Origin: Nocardioides anomalus
GTDB taxonomy: Bacteria > Actinomycetota > Actinomycetes > Propionibacteriales > Nocardioidaceae
Length of the DNA stretch: 64,000 nucleotides
Assembly: GCF_011046535.1 (NCBI RefSeq)
Contig: NZ_CP049257.1
Span: 4,526,001-4,590,000, forward strand
Direction of reading: 5' to 3'
The position numbers were made by a program, and so were the translations under genes. The notes under the pieces are model-generated. The model was not told the DNA's origin, made no database searches, and saw only the letters and a list, made by a program, of their open reading frames with translations. Every line of letters starts with the position of its first letter. The first letter of the stretch is position 1. This document shows positions 1 to 7,979 of the stretch, piece by piece.

Positions 1-1
1 C

Positions 2-766
2 GTCCGCGACCCCGAGGACGGCCACCCCGTGCAGGACACCGGGCTGTTCCGGGAGCTCCTGGCCGAGATCGAGGACCGCTCAGACGTGGTGGTGAACCTG
101 ACCACCGGCGGGAGCCCGCACATGAGCGTGGACGAGCGGATCGGCCCGGCCGCGGACCTCGCCCCCGAGCTGGCCTCGCTCAACATGGGGACCATGAACA
201 TGGGGCTGTTCCCCATGCTCGAGCGGTTCCCCGACCTGCGCCACGACTGGGAGCGGACGCACCTGGGCAACAAGGACCTGGTCTTCAAGAACACCTTCGC
301 CGACATCGAGCGGATCCTGAAGACCTGCGGCGACCAGGGCACCCGCTTCGAGTTCGAGTGCTACGACACCGCCCACCTCTACAACCTGGCGCACTTCCTC
401 GAGCGTGGGCTCGTCCGGGCACCGCTGTTCGTGCAGAGCGTCGTGGGCCTCCTGGGCGGCATCGGCGCGGACGTCGAGGACCTGCTCCACATGCGGCGCA
501 CGGCGCAGCGGCTGTTCGGCGACGACTTCGAGTGGTCGGTGCTCGGCGCCGGCGCGGCCCAGATCCGGGTCGGCTCCATCGCCCTCGCGCTCGGCGCCAA
601 CGCCCGGGTCGGCCTGGAGGACTCGCTGTGGGACGGGCCGGGCAAGCTGGCCGAGTCCAGCCGGGTCCAGGTCGAGCGCATCACCGCGGCGGCGGGCGTG
701 CTGTACCGCGACGTGGCCACCCCGGCCGAGGCCCGGCGCCGGCTCGCCCTGCGCGGCTCCCGGTGA
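2..766 (+). CDS. Beta-keto acid cleavage enzyme (BKACE/Kce family), 5' truncated
   Basis: Only the C-terminal ~254 residues lie in the window; the frame is open from base 2. BKACE enzymes condense a beta-keto acid with acetyl-CoA to give acetoacetate and a new CoA thioester, using a zinc centre. Family marks seen are NLTTGGS, SLNMGTMNMG, the FECYD strand, VLGAGAAQ and the conserved acidic GLEDSLW segment near the C terminus. The two zinc histidines of the family lie N-terminal and are outside the window. The substrate cannot be read from sequence; lysine, carnitine and dehydrocarnitine pathways use relatives. The GntR/FCD regulator 72 bp downstream on the same strand is a likely local regulator. 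Family call firm, substrate unknown. Confidence 0.9.
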   Translation, partial: VRDPEDGHPVQDTGLFRELLAEIEDRSDVVVNLTTGGSPHMSVDERIGPAADLAPELASLNMGTMNMGLFPMLERFPDLRHDWERTHLGNKDLVFKNTFADIERILKTCGDQGTRFEFECYDTAHLYNLAHFLERGLVRAPLFVQSVVGLLGGIGADVEDLLHMRRTAQRLFGDDFEWSVLGAGAAQIRVGSIALALGANARVGLEDSLWDGPGKLAESSRVQVERITAAAGVLYRDVATPAEARRRLALRGSR

Positions 767-838
767 GGAGTCGGCGGACGGTCGCCCAGGGGCAGGCGTG
801 AGAGGATCCCCGGGATCCCGGCAGGGCAGGAGGGCAGC

Positions 839-1531
839 GTGACGGAGCGGACCGGCGACGACGCCCTCATCGGCGGCGAGCTGCTGTCCGCCTCGGTCAA
901 GCGGCTGCTGATGGACCGGATCATGAAGGGCCACTACCAGCCCGGCGAACGGATCGTGGAGCTGCAGGTCGCCCGCGAGCTCGGCACCAGCCAGTCGCCG
1001 GTGCGCGAGGCGCTGCGCGACCTCGCCGCCATCGGCCTGGTCAGCATCCACTCGCGCAAGGGCGCGCGGATGCGCCAGCCGACGAGCAAGGAGCTGGCCG
1101 ACATCAGCCTGGTCCGCTCGGAGATCGACGCCCTCGCCGCGACCACCGCGGCCCCGCTGATGGACGAGGACGTCCTGGACCAGCTGCGCGAGGCCTACGC
1201 CGAGATGCAGCGCCACCACGCCGGCGGCGACCACCTCGCGGTCACCCAGGCCGACGCCCGCTTCCACAAGATCATCGCCACCACCTCGCAGAACAAGGCC
1301 ATCGAGCAGGTCTTCGACCAGCTCGAGCCGTTCGCCCGCACCTTCATCACCCTGACCATGCCCAAGGCCGACGTCGGCTCGATCATCGGCGAGCACGGCG
1401 CGATCCTGGCCGCGCTCGAGGACGGCGACGCGGCGCTCGCGGCCGCGTGCGCGCGCCAGCACCAGCTGAACGTGAGCGCGCTGTTCCGCGACCACTTCGA
1501 CGCGGAGCCCGCGGAGGCGTCCGCGCCCTAG
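839..1531 (+). CDS. GntR family transcriptional regulator, FCD (FadR-like) subfamily
   Basis: 230 aa from GTG, preceded by a strong AGGAGGG at 828-834 that decides the start. Residues ~15-75 form the winged helix-turn-helix (GERIVELQVARELGTSQSPVREALRDL is split here by the recognition helix around SQSPVREAL). Residues ~85-215 are the all-helical FCD ligand domain; DARFHK and the later EHGAI and ARQH segments supply the Asp/His set that usually binds a metal and a carboxylate effector. It probably controls the adjacent beta-keto acid cleavage gene and the pathway upstream of the window (inference). Its TAG stop overlaps the stop of the convergent next gene in the sequence CTAG. Confidence 0.9.
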   Translation: MTERTGDDALIGGELLSASVKRLLMDRIMKGHYQPGERIVELQVARELGTSQSPVREALRDLAAIGLVSIHSRKGARMRQPTSKELADISLVRSEIDALAATTAAPLMDEDVLDQLREAYAEMQRHHAGGDHLAVTQADARFHKIIATTSQNKAIEQVFDQLEPFARTFITLTMPKADVGSIIGEHGAILAALEDGDAALAAACARQHQLNVSALFRDHFDAEPAEASAP

Positions 1532-3813
1532 GTCGCGGACGCCTCCGCGACCTCGTCGTAGGACGCGCGCAGGTGCTCCTCGGAGACCAGCCACTCCTCG
1601 CCCGCGACGCCGTGCAGCAGCCACTGGCCCGGTCGGGCGGTCGTGTCGCCCTCGAGCGTGTGCACGACCTCGCCCGGTCGGGCCCTCCGGCCGCGCACCT
1701 CGCCGACCCGGCGCCACCGGTCGCCACCGAGCGGCTGGTGGGTGCGCTCGAAGACGTCGGCCGCCACCGAGCGGCTCGCACCCGTGGGGTCGTCGGCGTC
1801 GGTGACCTCCCAGTCGCCGGCCGCGCCGTGCAGCACGGTGCCGTCGCTGGTGCTCCAGCTCCAGCGCTCGTCGCGGCGCACGGCCCGGACCTCGCCGCGG
1901 CGCCGGAGGCGCACCCACGCGGCGTACGGGTCGTCGAAGGAGCGGTAGCCGAGCGCCTCGAGCAGGGCCAGGCTCTCGAGGACGCCGCGGCGGGTCTTCT
2001 CACGCGACTCGTCGGAGAGCTGGTCCCAGGGCAGCAGGTCGGGGTGGCGCTTGGCCGCGCGGTCGCGGGTCGGGCCCCACGTCCAGTCGTGCTCCCCCAG
2101 GTGGCGCAGCCACGACTCGTGCTCGGCGCGGGCCATCCGGTCGAGCTGGTCGTCGCTCGGCGGCGCGGCGGGATCGGCGCTGGCGCCCCAGCTGCGGCCG
2201 ACCTCGACCGCGGAGCCGAGGGCGGTGAGCACCTGGCGCACGTTGGACTCGCGGTAGAACGCCTCGAGCTCGTCCCACGGCCGACGGGCCGGGTCGTCCG
2301 GGTCCGGGAACTGCCGCACGTAGTCCTCGTGCACCAGCCGGGCGATCTGCTCCCAGCTGTCCACCGGGTGGCCGCGGCCGGCGTCGAGGGTGGAGCCGAA
2401 GGCCCGGACCTGGGCCAGCAGCGGCTCGCCGCCGAGGCCGGTGACCTCGGTGTGGCGGGAGTAGACGAGCAGGCCGGGGTACGTCGCGCCGAGGCGCGAG
2501 GCGCGGCGCTGGTCGGTCACGTCGACGTCCCCGCTGAAGACCAGCGCCGGCACCCGGTGCTCGCGCACGCTGTCGGCCACCACGTCGTCGAGGTCGCGCG
2601 CGGGCTCGGCGCGGACCCGGTCGAGCCGGGTGTTGCCGAACCGGCTCTGGGCCAGCGCGTGCTCCTCGATGACCTGCTCGGCGTCGGGACCGACCACGCT
2701 CACGCCGGGCACGCGGGCACCCTCGCCGCTCAGCCCCTGCTCGCGCTCGCGCTGGGCGAGCTCGGCGACCAGCGCGAAGGTCAGGTCGGACTGGCCGGTG
2801 ACCAGCACGTGGTCGACACCCCGCGCGAGGGCGTCGTCGACGAGCAGGCGCGCGGTCACCTCGTTCTCGCTGATGGTGTCCACGATCCAGCTCGGGATCC
2901 GGCTGAGGTAGCGGCGCCGCCAGTCCTCTGCCTGCCACGCCTCGTCGATGCGCAGCAGCACCCGCACCGCCTGCGGGCCGGCGACCTGCCGGCGCTCGCC
3001 CACCACGTCCTGGACCAGGCTCATCAGCCTCTGCGCCTCGGTGCTGTCGGGGGCCAGCACGGCCAGTCGGTGCAGCGCGTGCCGGTGGCCCGGCCGGGTG
3101 ATCAACCGGCTGATCGACTCCAGCCGCCGCGGATCGGTGACCACGACCCGCCACCCCGCCGCCCGCGCCTGGGCCACCCACGGCGCGGCCGGGTCCGAGG
3201 TCAGCGCGGCCAGCGTGTAGCGCTCGGCGTCCACGGCCAGCGCGGTCAGCAGCGGCGCCGACGTCACGTCGACCCCGAGCGCCACCGACAGCCGCGGTGA
3301 CCACCGCACCGCGATCCGGTCGACCTGGGTGCGCAGCAGCGCGGTCAGCGCGCTCGTCGCGGCCACCAGCAGCACGATCAGCTGCGCCAGCCGCGCGAAC
3401 TGCAGCGCCAGCGGCACCCCGTCCGTCGTGCACCCCGGCGCCGCGAACATGTCGACCGCGTAGTTGTTGGTGATCAGCCCGACCACCCGGGTGACCACGC
3501 TCCAGCCGGTGCTGAGCCCGGCGTCCGGGCACCGCGCGTACGACGCCGACGCCAGCACCAGCACCGTCGCTATGCCCATGCCCAGCAGCACCACCGCGAA
3601 CGGCCGGGTGTTGCGCCGGTTCACCCACCGCCACGTGCCGAAGGCGACCAGCCCCGCGACCAGGTTGAGCGCCACCGGCCACGACGCCGTCGAGTCGCCG
3701 TACGCCGAGAGCGGGCCGGGCAGGTCGACGTACACGGCCAGCGCGAGCAGCCCGACGCCGACCAGGTAGACCGTCCCGGCCACCCGCACCACCCAGCGCG
3801 CGCGCTCGCTCAC
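1528..3813 (-). CDS. Membrane-anchored RyR-domain protein with Rossmann-like core and PGDYG-like tail
   Basis: 761 aa from GTG. Seen: about four membrane helices in the first ~160 residues; a long central alpha/beta region (~170-480) with strand-rich repeats such as VDHVLVTGQSDLTFALVAEL, like TrkA-N/RCK nucleotide-binding folds; then a RyR-type domain (~500-620) with MARAEHESWLRHL, WTWGPTRD, KRHPDLLPWDQL and REKTRRG, the pattern of ryanodine receptor repeats. The last ~120 residues hold two copies of a short motif (AAGDWEVTD...VFERTHQP and VAGEEWLVSEEHLRASYDEV) resembling PGDYG domains. No channel-pore signature is visible. A ligand-gated or NAD-sensing membrane switch is possible, but no function is established. 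It is convergent to the GntR gene. Confidence 0.75.
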   Translation of the reverse strand: MSERARWVVRVAGTVYLVGVGLLALAVYVDLPGPLSAYGDSTASWPVALNLVAGLVAFGTWRWVNRRNTRPFAVVLLGMGIATVLVLASASYARCPDAGLSTGWSVVTRVVGLITNNYAVDMFAAPGCTTDGVPLALQFARLAQLIVLLVAATSALTALLRTQVDRIAVRWSPRLSVALGVDVTSAPLLTALAVDAERYTLAALTSDPAAPWVAQARAAGWRVVVTDPRRLESISRLITRPGHRHALHRLAVLAPDSTEAQRLMSLVQDVVGERRQVAGPQAVRVLLRIDEAWQAEDWRRRYLSRIPSWIVDTISENEVTARLLVDDALARGVDHVLVTGQSDLTFALVAELAQREREQGLSGEGARVPGVSVVGPDAEQVIEEHALAQSRFGNTRLDRVRAEPARDLDDVVADSVREHRVPALVFSGDVDVTDQRRASRLGATYPGLLVYSRHTEVTGLGGEPLLAQVRAFGSTLDAGRGHPVDSWEQIARLVHEDYVRQFPDPDDPARRPWDELEAFYRESNVRQVLTALGSAVEVGRSWGASADPAAPPSDDQLDRMARAEHESWLRHLGEHDWTWGPTRDRAAKRHPDLLPWDQLSDESREKTRRGVLESLALLEALGYRSFDDPYAAWVRLRRRGEVRAVRRDERWSWSTSDGTVLHGAAGDWEVTDADDPTGASRSVAADVFERTHQPLGGDRWRRVGEVRGRRARPGEVVHTLEGDTTARPGQWLLHGVAGEEWLVSEEHLRASYDEVAEASAT

Positions 3814-3841
3814 GCGAGGATCGTAGGGGCCGCTGCGGGTC

Positions 3842-4279
3842 TCAGGCGCGCAGCTCGGCCAGCACCTTCGCCAGGCGGCGGGCCCGGGTCTCCGGCTGCT
3901 TGGCCTCCGTCAGCTGCCGGGCGGCCTCCTTGCGCCGGGTGAACGACCACCCGTCCCACACCGCCCGGGCCGCGGCGTCCCCGGCCAGCTCGGCGGCCAG
4001 GTCCTCGGGCGGCTCGACGGTGCGCTCGGCGGTGTCGAGCACGACCTCGAGGTCGAGGGTCTGGCCCGCCTCGACGCCCGCGGCCCTGCGGTCGGCCTGG
4101 CTCATGCCGAGCATGAAGGTGCCGCCCATGTTCGCGATCGACGAGCGCCAGGTGTGGTCGCCGACGGTGGCCACGACCTTGGGCCGCCGGCCGCCGCCCA
4201 GCTCCTCGACGGCCGCGTCGGGGATCTCGAAGCCGGCGGTGTTCCCACCGTGGCTGACCAGCTCGAGCCGCAGCTTCAC
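3842..4279 (-). CDS. YdeI/OmpD-associated family protein
   Basis: 145 aa from GTG ([20 protein letters not shown]). The N-terminal half resembles DUF1905 ([21 protein letters not shown]), and the C-terminal half carries the bacteriocin-protection YdeI/OmpD-associated motif ([29 protein letters not shown]). GTG overlaps the stop of the upstream DUF1905 gene in GTGA, so the two are translationally coupled. A longer in-frame reading back to 4603 exists, but its extra residues are arginine-rich and run inside the DUF1905 gene, so I rejected that start. The biochemical role of the family is not established; small proteins of this type are often linked to envelope stress. Confidence 0.85.
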   Translation of the reverse strand: MKLRLELVSHGGNTAGFEIPDAAVEELGGGRRPKVVATVGDHTWRSSIANMGGTFMLGMSQADRRAAGVEAGQTLDLEVVLDTAERTVEPPEDLAAELAGDAAARAVWDGWSFTRRKEAARQLTEAKQPETRARRLAKVLAELRA

Positions 4280-4593
4280 AGTCTCTCCTCCAGGTGGATG
4301 GTCACGGTCTCGCCCGCGGCCTTGTCGACCTCGACCTGGAGCGCACCCCGGACGGGGAGCTTGTGCCGGCCGTCGCCGAGGGCCATGAACGAGCTCTGGA
4401 ACGCTACGCCGTCCACGGTCCCGCGGACCTTGACCAGGCCGCGGGTGCCGAAGAACTCGGCCGAGTCCGGCCACACGACGTAGGTCCAGCCGCCCTTCGC
4501 GTCCGACTTCTGCAGCGTGGCCTCGAACGTGACGTCGAGCGGTCCTGCCTCCGCGGTCATGCCGGGTGGACCGGGGTCGGCGTGCGGACTCAT
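4276..4593 (-). CDS. DUF1905 domain-containing protein
   Basis: 105 aa from ATG at 4593; a second ATG at 4560 ([10 protein letters not shown]) would give 94 aa and begins exactly at the conserved domain. Neither start has a clear Shine-Dalgarno. The body ([55 protein letters not shown]) is a standard DUF1905 beta-barrel-like domain. It lies directly upstream of, and overlaps by 4 nt, a gene that itself has a divergent DUF1905-like half, so the pair looks like a domain duplication split over two genes. Divergent from the MFS gene. Function unknown. Confidence 0.82.
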   Translation of the reverse strand: MSPHADPGPPGMTAEAGPLDVTFEATLQKSDAKGGWTYVVWPDSAEFFGTRGLVKVRGTVDGVAFQSSFMALGDGRHKLPVRGALQVEVDKAAGETVTIHLEERL

Positions 4594-4620
4594 CGATCGG
4601 CATCAGAGGATGGAGGCGTG

Positions 4621-5892
4621 GTGGACCTGCGCAGCCTGGTGGCGGACGCCCGGCCGCTGCAGGAGGGGCACTTCCGGCGGTTGTGGCTGGCCAACATCGT
4701 CACCGTCATCGGCGCCCAACTGACGATCGTGGCGGTGCCGGCGCAGATCTACGCCGACACCGGCTCCTCGGCGTACGTCGGGCTGACCGGCGTCTTCGGC
4801 CTGGTGCCGCTGGTCGTCTTCGGGCTGTACGGCGGCGCGCTGGCCGACGTCTTCGACCGCCGCACGATCCTCGTCATCACCACCACCGGGCTGATCGGGA
4901 CCAGTGCGCTGTTCTGGGTGCAGGCGGCGCTGGGCGGGACCAACGTGTGGCTGCTGCTGGCGCTGTTCTCGGTGCAGCAGGCGTTCTTCGCGGTCAACCA
5001 GCCCACGCGCAGCGCCGTGCTGCCCAAGATCCTGCCGGCCGAGCTGCTGCCGGCGGCGAACTCGCTCAACATGACGGTCTTCCAGGCCGGCGCGATCGGC
5101 GGGCCGCTGGTGGCCGGCGCGCTCATCCCCCTGGTGGGACTGTCGTGGCTCTACCTGGTCGACACGATCACGCTCTTCGCCACGCTGTTCGCGGTGCTGC
5201 GGCTGCCGCCGCTGGCGGTCACCGACGCCGCGGCCGCGGCGCCCGGCGTCCGCGCGGTGGTCGAGGGGTTCGCCTACCTGCGCCACCAGCCGGTGCTGCT
5301 GATGTCGTTCGTGGTCGACATCATCGCGATGGTCTTCGGCATGCCGCGGGCGCTGTTCCCCGAGATCGCGCACCTCGACTTCGGCGGACCGGACGAGGGC
5401 GGCCTGGCCTTCGCACTGCTCTTCGCCGCGATCCCGGCCGGCGCCGTGGTCGGCGGCGTGTTCAGCGGCTGGGTGTCGCGGGTGGAGGCGCAGGGCCGGG
5501 CGGTCATCGTCTGCATCCTCATCTGGGGTGTGGCCATGGCCGGGTTCGGGCTCTTCGTGGGTCTGGCCGACGTGGCGCCGGACCTGATGCTCGCGCTCGC
5601 GCTGGTCATGCTGGCGCTGGGCGGCGCGGCCGACATGGCCTCCGCGGCCTTCCGCACGAGCATGCTCCAGAGCGCCGCCGACGACGCGGTGCGCGGCCGG
5701 CTCCAGGGCGTCTTCATCGTGGTCGTGGCCGGTGGACCGCGCATCGCCGACGTGCTGCACGGCGCCAGCGCGGCCGCGGTCGGCACCGCGGCCGCCGCGG
5801 CCGGCGGCGGCGTGCTGGTCGTCATCGGCACCGTCGTCGCCGCGCTGCTCGCCCCGGCGTTCGTCCGCTACCGGATCACCCGCACGGCCTGA
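4621..5892 (+). CDS. MFS transporter, enterobactin-exporter (EntS)-like family
   Basis: 423 aa from GTG at 4621; GTG at 4618 is in frame one codon earlier, and GGAGG at 4612-4616 favours the later one. About 12 hydrophobic helices are visible, with the EntS-like opening (EGHFRRLWLANIVTVIGAQLTIVAVPAQIY) and the loop-2/3 MFS signature GGALADVFDRRTIL. The loop 8-9 equivalent is the poorly charged VSRVEAQGRAV. Proteins of this type export siderophores or drugs by proton antiport; the substrate cannot be inferred. It is transcribed away from the DUF1905 pair, with only 27 bp between the two start regions. Confidence 0.85.
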   Translation: MDLRSLVADARPLQEGHFRRLWLANIVTVIGAQLTIVAVPAQIYADTGSSAYVGLTGVFGLVPLVVFGLYGGALADVFDRRTILVITTTGLIGTSALFWVQAALGGTNVWLLLALFSVQQAFFAVNQPTRSAVLPKILPAELLPAANSLNMTVFQAGAIGGPLVAGALIPLVGLSWLYLVDTITLFATLFAVLRLPPLAVTDAAAAAPGVRAVVEGFAYLRHQPVLLMSFVVDIIAMVFGMPRALFPEIAHLDFGGPDEGGLAFALLFAAIPAGAVVGGVFSGWVSRVEAQGRAVIVCILIWGVAMAGFGLFVGLADVAPDLMLALALVMLALGGAADMASAAFRTSMLQSAADDAVRGRLQGVFIVVVAGGPRIADVLHGASAAAVGTAAAAAGGGVLVVIGTVVAALLAPAFVRYRITRTA

Positions 5893-5927
5893 CCGCGGCC
5901 GCGGAACCGCGTGGCCGCACCGGCGGC

Positions 5928-5941
5928 GGATACCGGGGGTC
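5928..5941 (+). promoter_or_regulatory. Leaderless promoter element GGATACCGGGG
   Basis: GGATACC ends 7 nt before the ATG at 5942, which would place transcription at or next to the start codon. The same 11-nt string GGATACCGGGG stands at the same place before the F420 oxidoreductase at 6946. No Shine-Dalgarno precedes either gene. No convincing -35 is seen. Function is inferred from position and repetition. Confidence 0.4.
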
Positions 5942-6397
5942 ATGCGGCTCCCCACGCTCCCCGGCCCTCGCGATGTCGTCACCCTGGCCGAGCAGGTGGC
6001 CGGCGTCGTCCCCCGGCTGACCCGGCTGCTCGGTGACGCCGAGCTCCTCCTGGCCGACGCCCGCGCCACCCTGCGGCGCATCGAGCAGACCCGCCGCGAC
6101 GCCGAGGCCGTGGTCGTCGCGGTGGCCGGCACCGAGCTGCGCGCCACCGACCTGGTGGCCGCCGCCGAGGCGCTGTTCCTGCGCATGGCGCCGACGCTCG
6201 AGCGCACCGCCGACGTCGTCGACCCGGCCACGGTCGAGGCCGCCGTCGGCCTGCTCGAGGAGCTGCGGACCGTGGCCCCCGACCTGCACGACCTCCTCGA
6301 CGCCTCGGTCGAGCTCAACGAGCTGCTCACCCACCTGCCCGGCATGGGCCGGGTCAAGCGCAAGGTCGAGGAGGAGCAGCAGGAGGACGCCGGCTGA
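5942..6397 (+). CDS. Small helical protein of unknown function
   Basis: 151 aa from ATG, apparently leaderless. The protein is almost wholly amphipathic helix with heptad-like leucine/valine spacing (VVTLAEQVAGVVPRLTRLLG, LLADARATLRRIEQTRRDAE), no membrane segment and a charged end (GRVKRKVEEEQQEDAG). This resembles small coiled-coil or apolipoprotein-like proteins common in Nocardioidaceae; I do not recognise a named family. It converges with the DinB gene, 3 bp apart. Confidence 0.7.
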   Translation: MRLPTLPGPRDVVTLAEQVAGVVPRLTRLLGDAELLLADARATLRRIEQTRRDAEAVVVAVAGTELRATDLVAAAEALFLRMAPTLERTADVVDPATVEAAVGLLEELRTVAPDLHDLLDASVELNELLTHLPGMGRVKRKVEEEQQEDAG

Positions 6398-6400
6398 CCC

Positions 6401-6901
6401 TCAGGTGATCAGCCCGCGCACGTACGCCGCCTGGCCGGCGTGCTGGGTGTCGTCGTTGAGCACGCTGATCAGGCGGACGCCGAGGGTGACCGGCGGGTCC
6501 CAGCGCTCGTCGACGACGCGGTCGAGGTCCTCGGCCGAGAGGCCGTCGAGGTAGGCCGCGGTGGCCTCGTGCACGGCCTCGAGGTAGGCGGTGAGCAGCT
6601 CGGCCGACGCGCGCACCTGGCCCACCTCCTCACTGCTCATCCCGTAGCCGATCGCGCCGACCTCGAAGGGCAGGCCGAAGCGCGAGACGAAGTCCTGCGC
6701 GGTCCACACCTGCTCGGTCCCGGCCACGTCGGCGACGTGGTCGTCCTGCACGCGGGCCAGGTGCCAGACCAGCCAGGCGATGGAGTTGGCGTCCGGCGTC
6801 GGACGGTGAGCCAGCTGGTCCTCGCTGAGCCCGTCGACCGCGCCGGCGGCGGTCTCGCGGACCCGGTCGAGGGCGTCCTGGAGCAGCTCTGAGGGCGTCA
6901 T
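6401..6901 (-). CDS. DinB-superfamily protein (DUF664, mycothiol-dependent transferase type)
   Basis: 166 aa. The four-helix DinB fold is indicated by the N-terminal SIAWLVWHLARVQDDHV and the C-terminal DDTQHAGQAAYVRGLI, whose histidines are the usual three-His metal site. Actinobacterial members use mycothiol as the thiol cofactor for detoxifying transfers, which fits an organism that makes mycothiol (ino1 is at 46.7 kb). Length is typical. It is divergent from the F420 oxidoreductase with a 44-bp gap, so both probably share a regulatory region. Substrate unknown. Confidence 0.85.
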   Translation of the reverse strand: MTPSELLQDALDRVRETAAGAVDGLSEDQLAHRPTPDANSIAWLVWHLARVQDDHVADVAGTEQVWTAQDFVSRFGLPFEVGAIGYGMSSEEVGQVRASAELLTAYLEAVHEATAAYLDGLSAEDLDRVVDERWDPPVTLGVRLISVLNDDTQHAGQAAYVRGLIT

Positions 6902-6930
6902 GGCCCGACGGTAACCAAGCGGTCCGTTCT

Positions 6931-6945
6931 GGATACCGGGGCGCC
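6931..6945 (+). promoter_or_regulatory. Leaderless promoter element GGATACCGGGG
   Basis: Second copy of the element seen at 5928; the GATACC core sits 8 nt before ATG 6946 and there is no Shine-Dalgarno. Role inferred from position. Confidence 0.4.
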
Positions 6946-7935
6946 ATGACCACGCGCTTCGGCTACACCCTCATGACCGAGCAGTCCGGCCCCCGCGAGC
7001 TCGTGCGCTACGCCGTCGGCGCCGAGCGCGCCGGCTTCGACTTCGAGGTCTCCAGCGACCACTACTCGCCGTGGCTGACCGAGCAGGGCCACGCGCCGTA
7101 CGCCTGGACCGTGCTGGGCGCGGTGGCCCAGGCGACCGAGCGCGTGGACCTGATGACCTACGTGACCTGCCCGACGATGCGCTACCACCCCGCCGTCGTC
7201 GCGCAGAAGGCCGCGACCCTCGGGCTGCTCTCGGACAACCGGTTCACCCTCGGCCTGGGCAGCGGCGAGAACCTCAACGAGCACACCATCGGCGAGGGCT
7301 GGCCGGCCCTGGAGACCCGGCAGGAGATGCTCGAGGAGGCCGTGGAGATCATCCGGGCGCTGTTCGCCGGCGACCTGGTCACCTGGCGCGGCGACCACTT
7401 CGACGTGGACTCGGCCCGGCTGTGGGACCTCCCCGAGGAGCAGGTCCGCCTCGGCCTCGCGATCTCCGGCGAGCGCAGCATCGGCCGGTTCGCGCCGCTG
7501 GCCGACGACCTGATCGCGGTCGAACCCGACGGCGACGCCATCAAGGAGTGGAACGCCGTCGACGGCGTGGCCACGATCGGCGACGGCGCCCGCGCGATCG
7601 GCCAGATCCCGATCTGCTGGGGCCCCGACGAGGACGCCGCCGTGGAGAAGGCCCACGAGCAGTTCCGCTGGTTCGCCGGCGGCTGGAAGGTCAACGCCGA
7701 CCTGCCCACCACCTCCGGCTTCGCCGGCGCCACCCAGTTCGTGCGCCAGGAGGACGTGGCCGACCAGATCGCCTGCGGCCCCGACCTGGACAAGATCGTC
7801 GAGAACGTCAGCGAGTTCTGGGAGGCCGGCTTCACCGACATCGCGCTCGTGCAGATCGGCGACGAGAGCCAGGACCAGTTCCTGAAGGAGGCCGCCGAGC
7901 CGCTGCTGGAGAAGCTGCGCACCGCCGCCCCGTAG
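6946..7935 (+). CDS. F420-dependent LLM-class oxidoreductase (TIGR03557/FGD-like)
   Basis: 329 aa TIM-barrel luciferase-like protein. Family marks are the opening FGYTLMTEQSGPRELVRYAV, the SSDHYSPWLTEQGHAPYAW segment that lines the F420 pocket, TYVTCPTMRYHPAVVAQKAATL and LGSGENLNEH. These match the F420-dependent glucose-6-phosphate dehydrogenase-related TIGR03557 group rather than FMN luciferases. It would transfer hydride between a substrate and coenzyme F420 in the cytosol; the substrate is not predictable. Its presence implies F420 biosynthesis elsewhere. It is single, probably leaderless, and divergent from the DinB gene. Confidence 0.9.
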   Translation: MTTRFGYTLMTEQSGPRELVRYAVGAERAGFDFEVSSDHYSPWLTEQGHAPYAWTVLGAVAQATERVDLMTYVTCPTMRYHPAVVAQKAATLGLLSDNRFTLGLGSGENLNEHTIGEGWPALETRQEMLEEAVEIIRALFAGDLVTWRGDHFDVDSARLWDLPEEQVRLGLAISGERSIGRFAPLADDLIAVEPDGDAIKEWNAVDGVATIGDGARAIGQIPICWGPDEDAAVEKAHEQFRWFAGGWKVNADLPTTSGFAGATQFVRQEDVADQIACGPDLDKIVENVSEFWEAGFTDIALVQIGDESQDQFLKEAAEPLLEKLRTAAP

Positions 7936-7979
7936 CCGGCGTCCTTTCGCTGGGGTGAGAGGGGTCCTAGGGTGCCGCC

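Noticed and set aside
1526..1534. Overlapping stop codons of convergent genes (CTAG) as a regulatory signal
   Set aside because: Both stops share CTAG, which is a neat but common outcome of tight convergent packing; no further structure supports a function.
4280..4603. N-terminal extension of the YdeI-like gene to 253 aa
   Set aside because: The extra residues are Arg/Gly-rich and fall in another frame of the DUF1905 gene, whose own frame shows a conserved domain; the GTGA overlap supports two genes.
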